Positions 49,850-51,114 of a DNA stretch of 51,114 nucleotides are shown one piece after another. The notes beneath the pieces were generated by a model. The model was not told the origin of the DNA, made no database searches, and saw only the letters and a program-made list of their open reading frames with translations. Position 1 is the stretch's first letter. Each line of letters opens with the position of its first letter. The DNA is taken from the NCBI GenBank assembly GCA_036782715.1, contig DAIPYN010000009.1, positions 1-51,114 of the forward strand, in the 5' to 3' direction. The translations under genes were made by a program, and so were the position numbers. The stretch is from UBA3478 sp036782715. Lineage in GTDB: Bacteria > Bacteroidota > Bacteroidia > Flavobacteriales > Flavobacteriaceae.

Positions 49850-51114
49850 ATGGCGTTACACTGGAAAATTGTTCTTGGGCTTGTATTAGGTCTTCTATTT
49901 GGGTTTGGAATGACATTTTTCGATTTTGGGCCTGCCTTTGTTTCTGATTGGATTCAGCCATTCGGAACCATATTCGTCCGTCTTTTAAAGCTCATTGCTA
50001 TTCCGCTTATTCTTGCCTCATTGGTGAAAGGAATTGCTGACCTGAAAGACATTTCTAAGTTTAAGAACATGGGAATCAGAACCTTTGTAACCTATATGGT
50101 AACTACAGTGGTAGCGATACTAATTGGTCTTAGTTTGGTGAATATTCTTCAGCCAGGAATTGGAATTTCAGACGAAACCGTTGCCAAATTGACAACCACC
50201 TACGCAAATGACTCTGGAGTGACTTCGAAGATTGCCACTGCCTCAGCTCAAAAGGGCGCAAGTCCTTTACAGTTTATAGTAGACATGGTCCCTGATAACA
50301 TCTTCTATGCGATGTCTAACAATGGGTTAATGCTTCAAGTAATCTTTTTCTCCATCTTATTTGCTATTTCGTTGCTACTCATCGGAGAAAAAGCGGCTCA
50401 ACCTATCAAATCCTTTTTTGATTCACTTAATGAGGTGGTGTTGAAAATGGTAGATCTGATCATGCTTTTTGCGCCTTACGCAGTTTTTGCTTTATTGGCG
50501 AGTGTTGTTGTTTCTTCTTCTGATCCCGAATTACTTTTAGCTTTATTGAAGTACGCTGGAGTGGTAGTCTTAGGCCTGCTTTTAATGATCGTTTTCTATC
50601 TCATCGTTATAGCAACAGTTGCTAAGAAGAGCCCGCTTTGGTTCATTAAAAATATGAGCCCTGCTCAATTATTGGCTTTCTCCACATCATCCAGTGCTGC
50701 TACGCTTCCAGTAACCATGGAGCGTGTAGAGGAGCATATTGGTGTTGATAAAGAAGTTGCGAGTTTTGTCCTACCCGTTGGAGCTACAATCAATATGGAC
50801 GGAAGTAGTCTATATCAAGCGATTGCCGCAGTTTTTATTGCACAAGCACTTAGCTTTGATTTAACACTAGGGGATCAATTAACGATTGTTTTTACAGCCC
50901 TTTTAGCATCGATCGGAGCTGCTGCCGTACCAGGAGCAGGAATGGTAATGTTAGTGATCGTGCTAGAATCTGTGGGCTTTCCAGCCGACAAACTAGCAAT
51001 AGGTTTGGCACTTATTTTTGCAGTGGATCGTCCATTAGATATGTGCAGAACTGTTGTGAATGTGACGGGTGATGCCACGGTTTCTGTTCTGGTTGCAAAA
51101 GCACTAGGTAAGCT
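49850..51114 (+). CDS. Dicarboxylate/amino acid:cation symporter (DAACS, GltP type), truncated by the window edge
   Basis: Sodium- or proton-coupled uptake of C4-dicarboxylates, glutamate or aspartate. 421 codons are seen; the C-terminal end is outside the window. Family landmarks: FVRLLKLIAIPLILASLVKG, the serine-rich re-entrant loop FSTSSSAATLPVTME (hairpin HP1), the NMDGSSLYQA helix, the second hairpin near AAAVPGAGMVMLVIVLESVG, and the substrate-binding end DRPLDMCRTVVNVTGDA. The Cys in this last motif and the surrounding Asp and Arg favour an acidic substrate. It is coupled to aroC by a three-base gap. Confidence 0.93.
   Translation, partial: MALHWKIVLGLVLGLLFGFGMTFFDFGPAFVSDWIQPFGTIFVRLLKLIAIPLILASLVKGIADLKDISKFKNMGIRTFVTYMVTTVVAILIGLSLVNILQPGIGISDETVAKLTTTYANDSGVTSKIATASAQKGASPLQFIVDMVPDNIFYAMSNNGLMLQVIFFSILFAISLLLIGEKAAQPIKSFFDSLNEVVLKMVDLIMLFAPYAVFALLASVVVSSSDPELLLALLKYAGVVVLGLLLMIVFYLIVIATVAKKSPLWFIKNMSPAQLLAFSTSSSAATLPVTMERVEEHIGVDKEVASFVLPVGATINMDGSSLYQAIAAVFIAQALSFDLTLGDQLTIVFTALLASIGAAAVPGAGMVMLVIVLESVGFPADKLAIGLALIFAVDRPLDMCRTVVNVTGDATVSVLVAKALGK

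Overview
The window is a gene-dense, moderately AT-rich stretch of bacterial chromosome that looks like the core genome of a Flavobacteriia-type member of the Bacteroidota. The reasons are: promoters of the Bacteroidota type (TAnnTTTG at about -7, TTTG/TTG at about -33) at many gene starts; almost no Shine-Dalgarno sequences; a fused E1-alpha/beta 2-oxoacid dehydrogenase; a RibBA whose GTP cyclohydrolase half has decayed; and clade-typical neighbours (holA beside a stand-alone HsdR_N protein; uvrA, LOG and an M1-like protein; ftsK, lolA, lptFG and ribBA). I see no prophage, insertion sequence, CRISPR array, integrase or rRNA. No genus can be assigned from this stretch.

Layout. 1-5500: a left-truncated L-serine dehydratase diverges from dnaK, with a perfect inverted repeat between them. 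Then come tRNA-Ser(UGA), a gene-poor 360-base patch, a Prx6-type peroxiredoxin and a DUF481 outer-membrane protein. 5500-14400: a sugar-isomerase-like lipoprotein, a TSUP exporter, and a compact minus-strand cluster nhaC-ftsK-lolA-lptFG-ribBA. 14400-20500: a plus-strand cluster lpdA-tilS-dsbD-comM-like. 20500-24700: a minus-strand cluster of M20 amidohydrolase, a secreted coiled-coil protein of unknown function, and recG. 24700-30500: uvrD/pcrA, an OmpA-family lipoprotein, a GT2 glycosyltransferase, an HsdR_N protein and holA. 30500-40100: the minus-strand row uvrA, LOG, an M1-like barrel protein and E1 alpha/beta, with an XRE-S24 (LexA-like) regulator divergent from uvrA. 40100-51114: gamma-glutamyltransferase, glmM, an LpxL-like acyltransferase, a rhomboid protease, an FAD/Fe-S dehydrogenase, an LpxH-like phosphoesterase, aroC and a right-truncated dicarboxylate/amino-acid:cation symporter.

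Themes. Envelope building (lolA, lptFG, LpxL-like, LpxH-like, glmM, OmpA, GT2), genome maintenance (uvrA, uvrD, recG, holA, ftsK, comM-like, S24 regulator) and central metabolism (sdaA, lpdA, E1, ribBA, aroC, FAD/Fe-S dehydrogenase) are interleaved. Several convergent gene pairs overlap at their 3' ends, and several promoters sit so close to the start codon that the mRNAs may be leaderless.

The points most worth following are: a secreted M1-peptidase-like protein that has lost its zinc site and carries an outer-membrane barrel-like C-terminus; the XRE-S24 regulator with an operator-like palindrome facing the uvrA gene row; the palindrome shared by sdaA and dnaK; and an uncharacterised coiled-coil export candidate upstream of recG. 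I found no clearly new multi-gene system.
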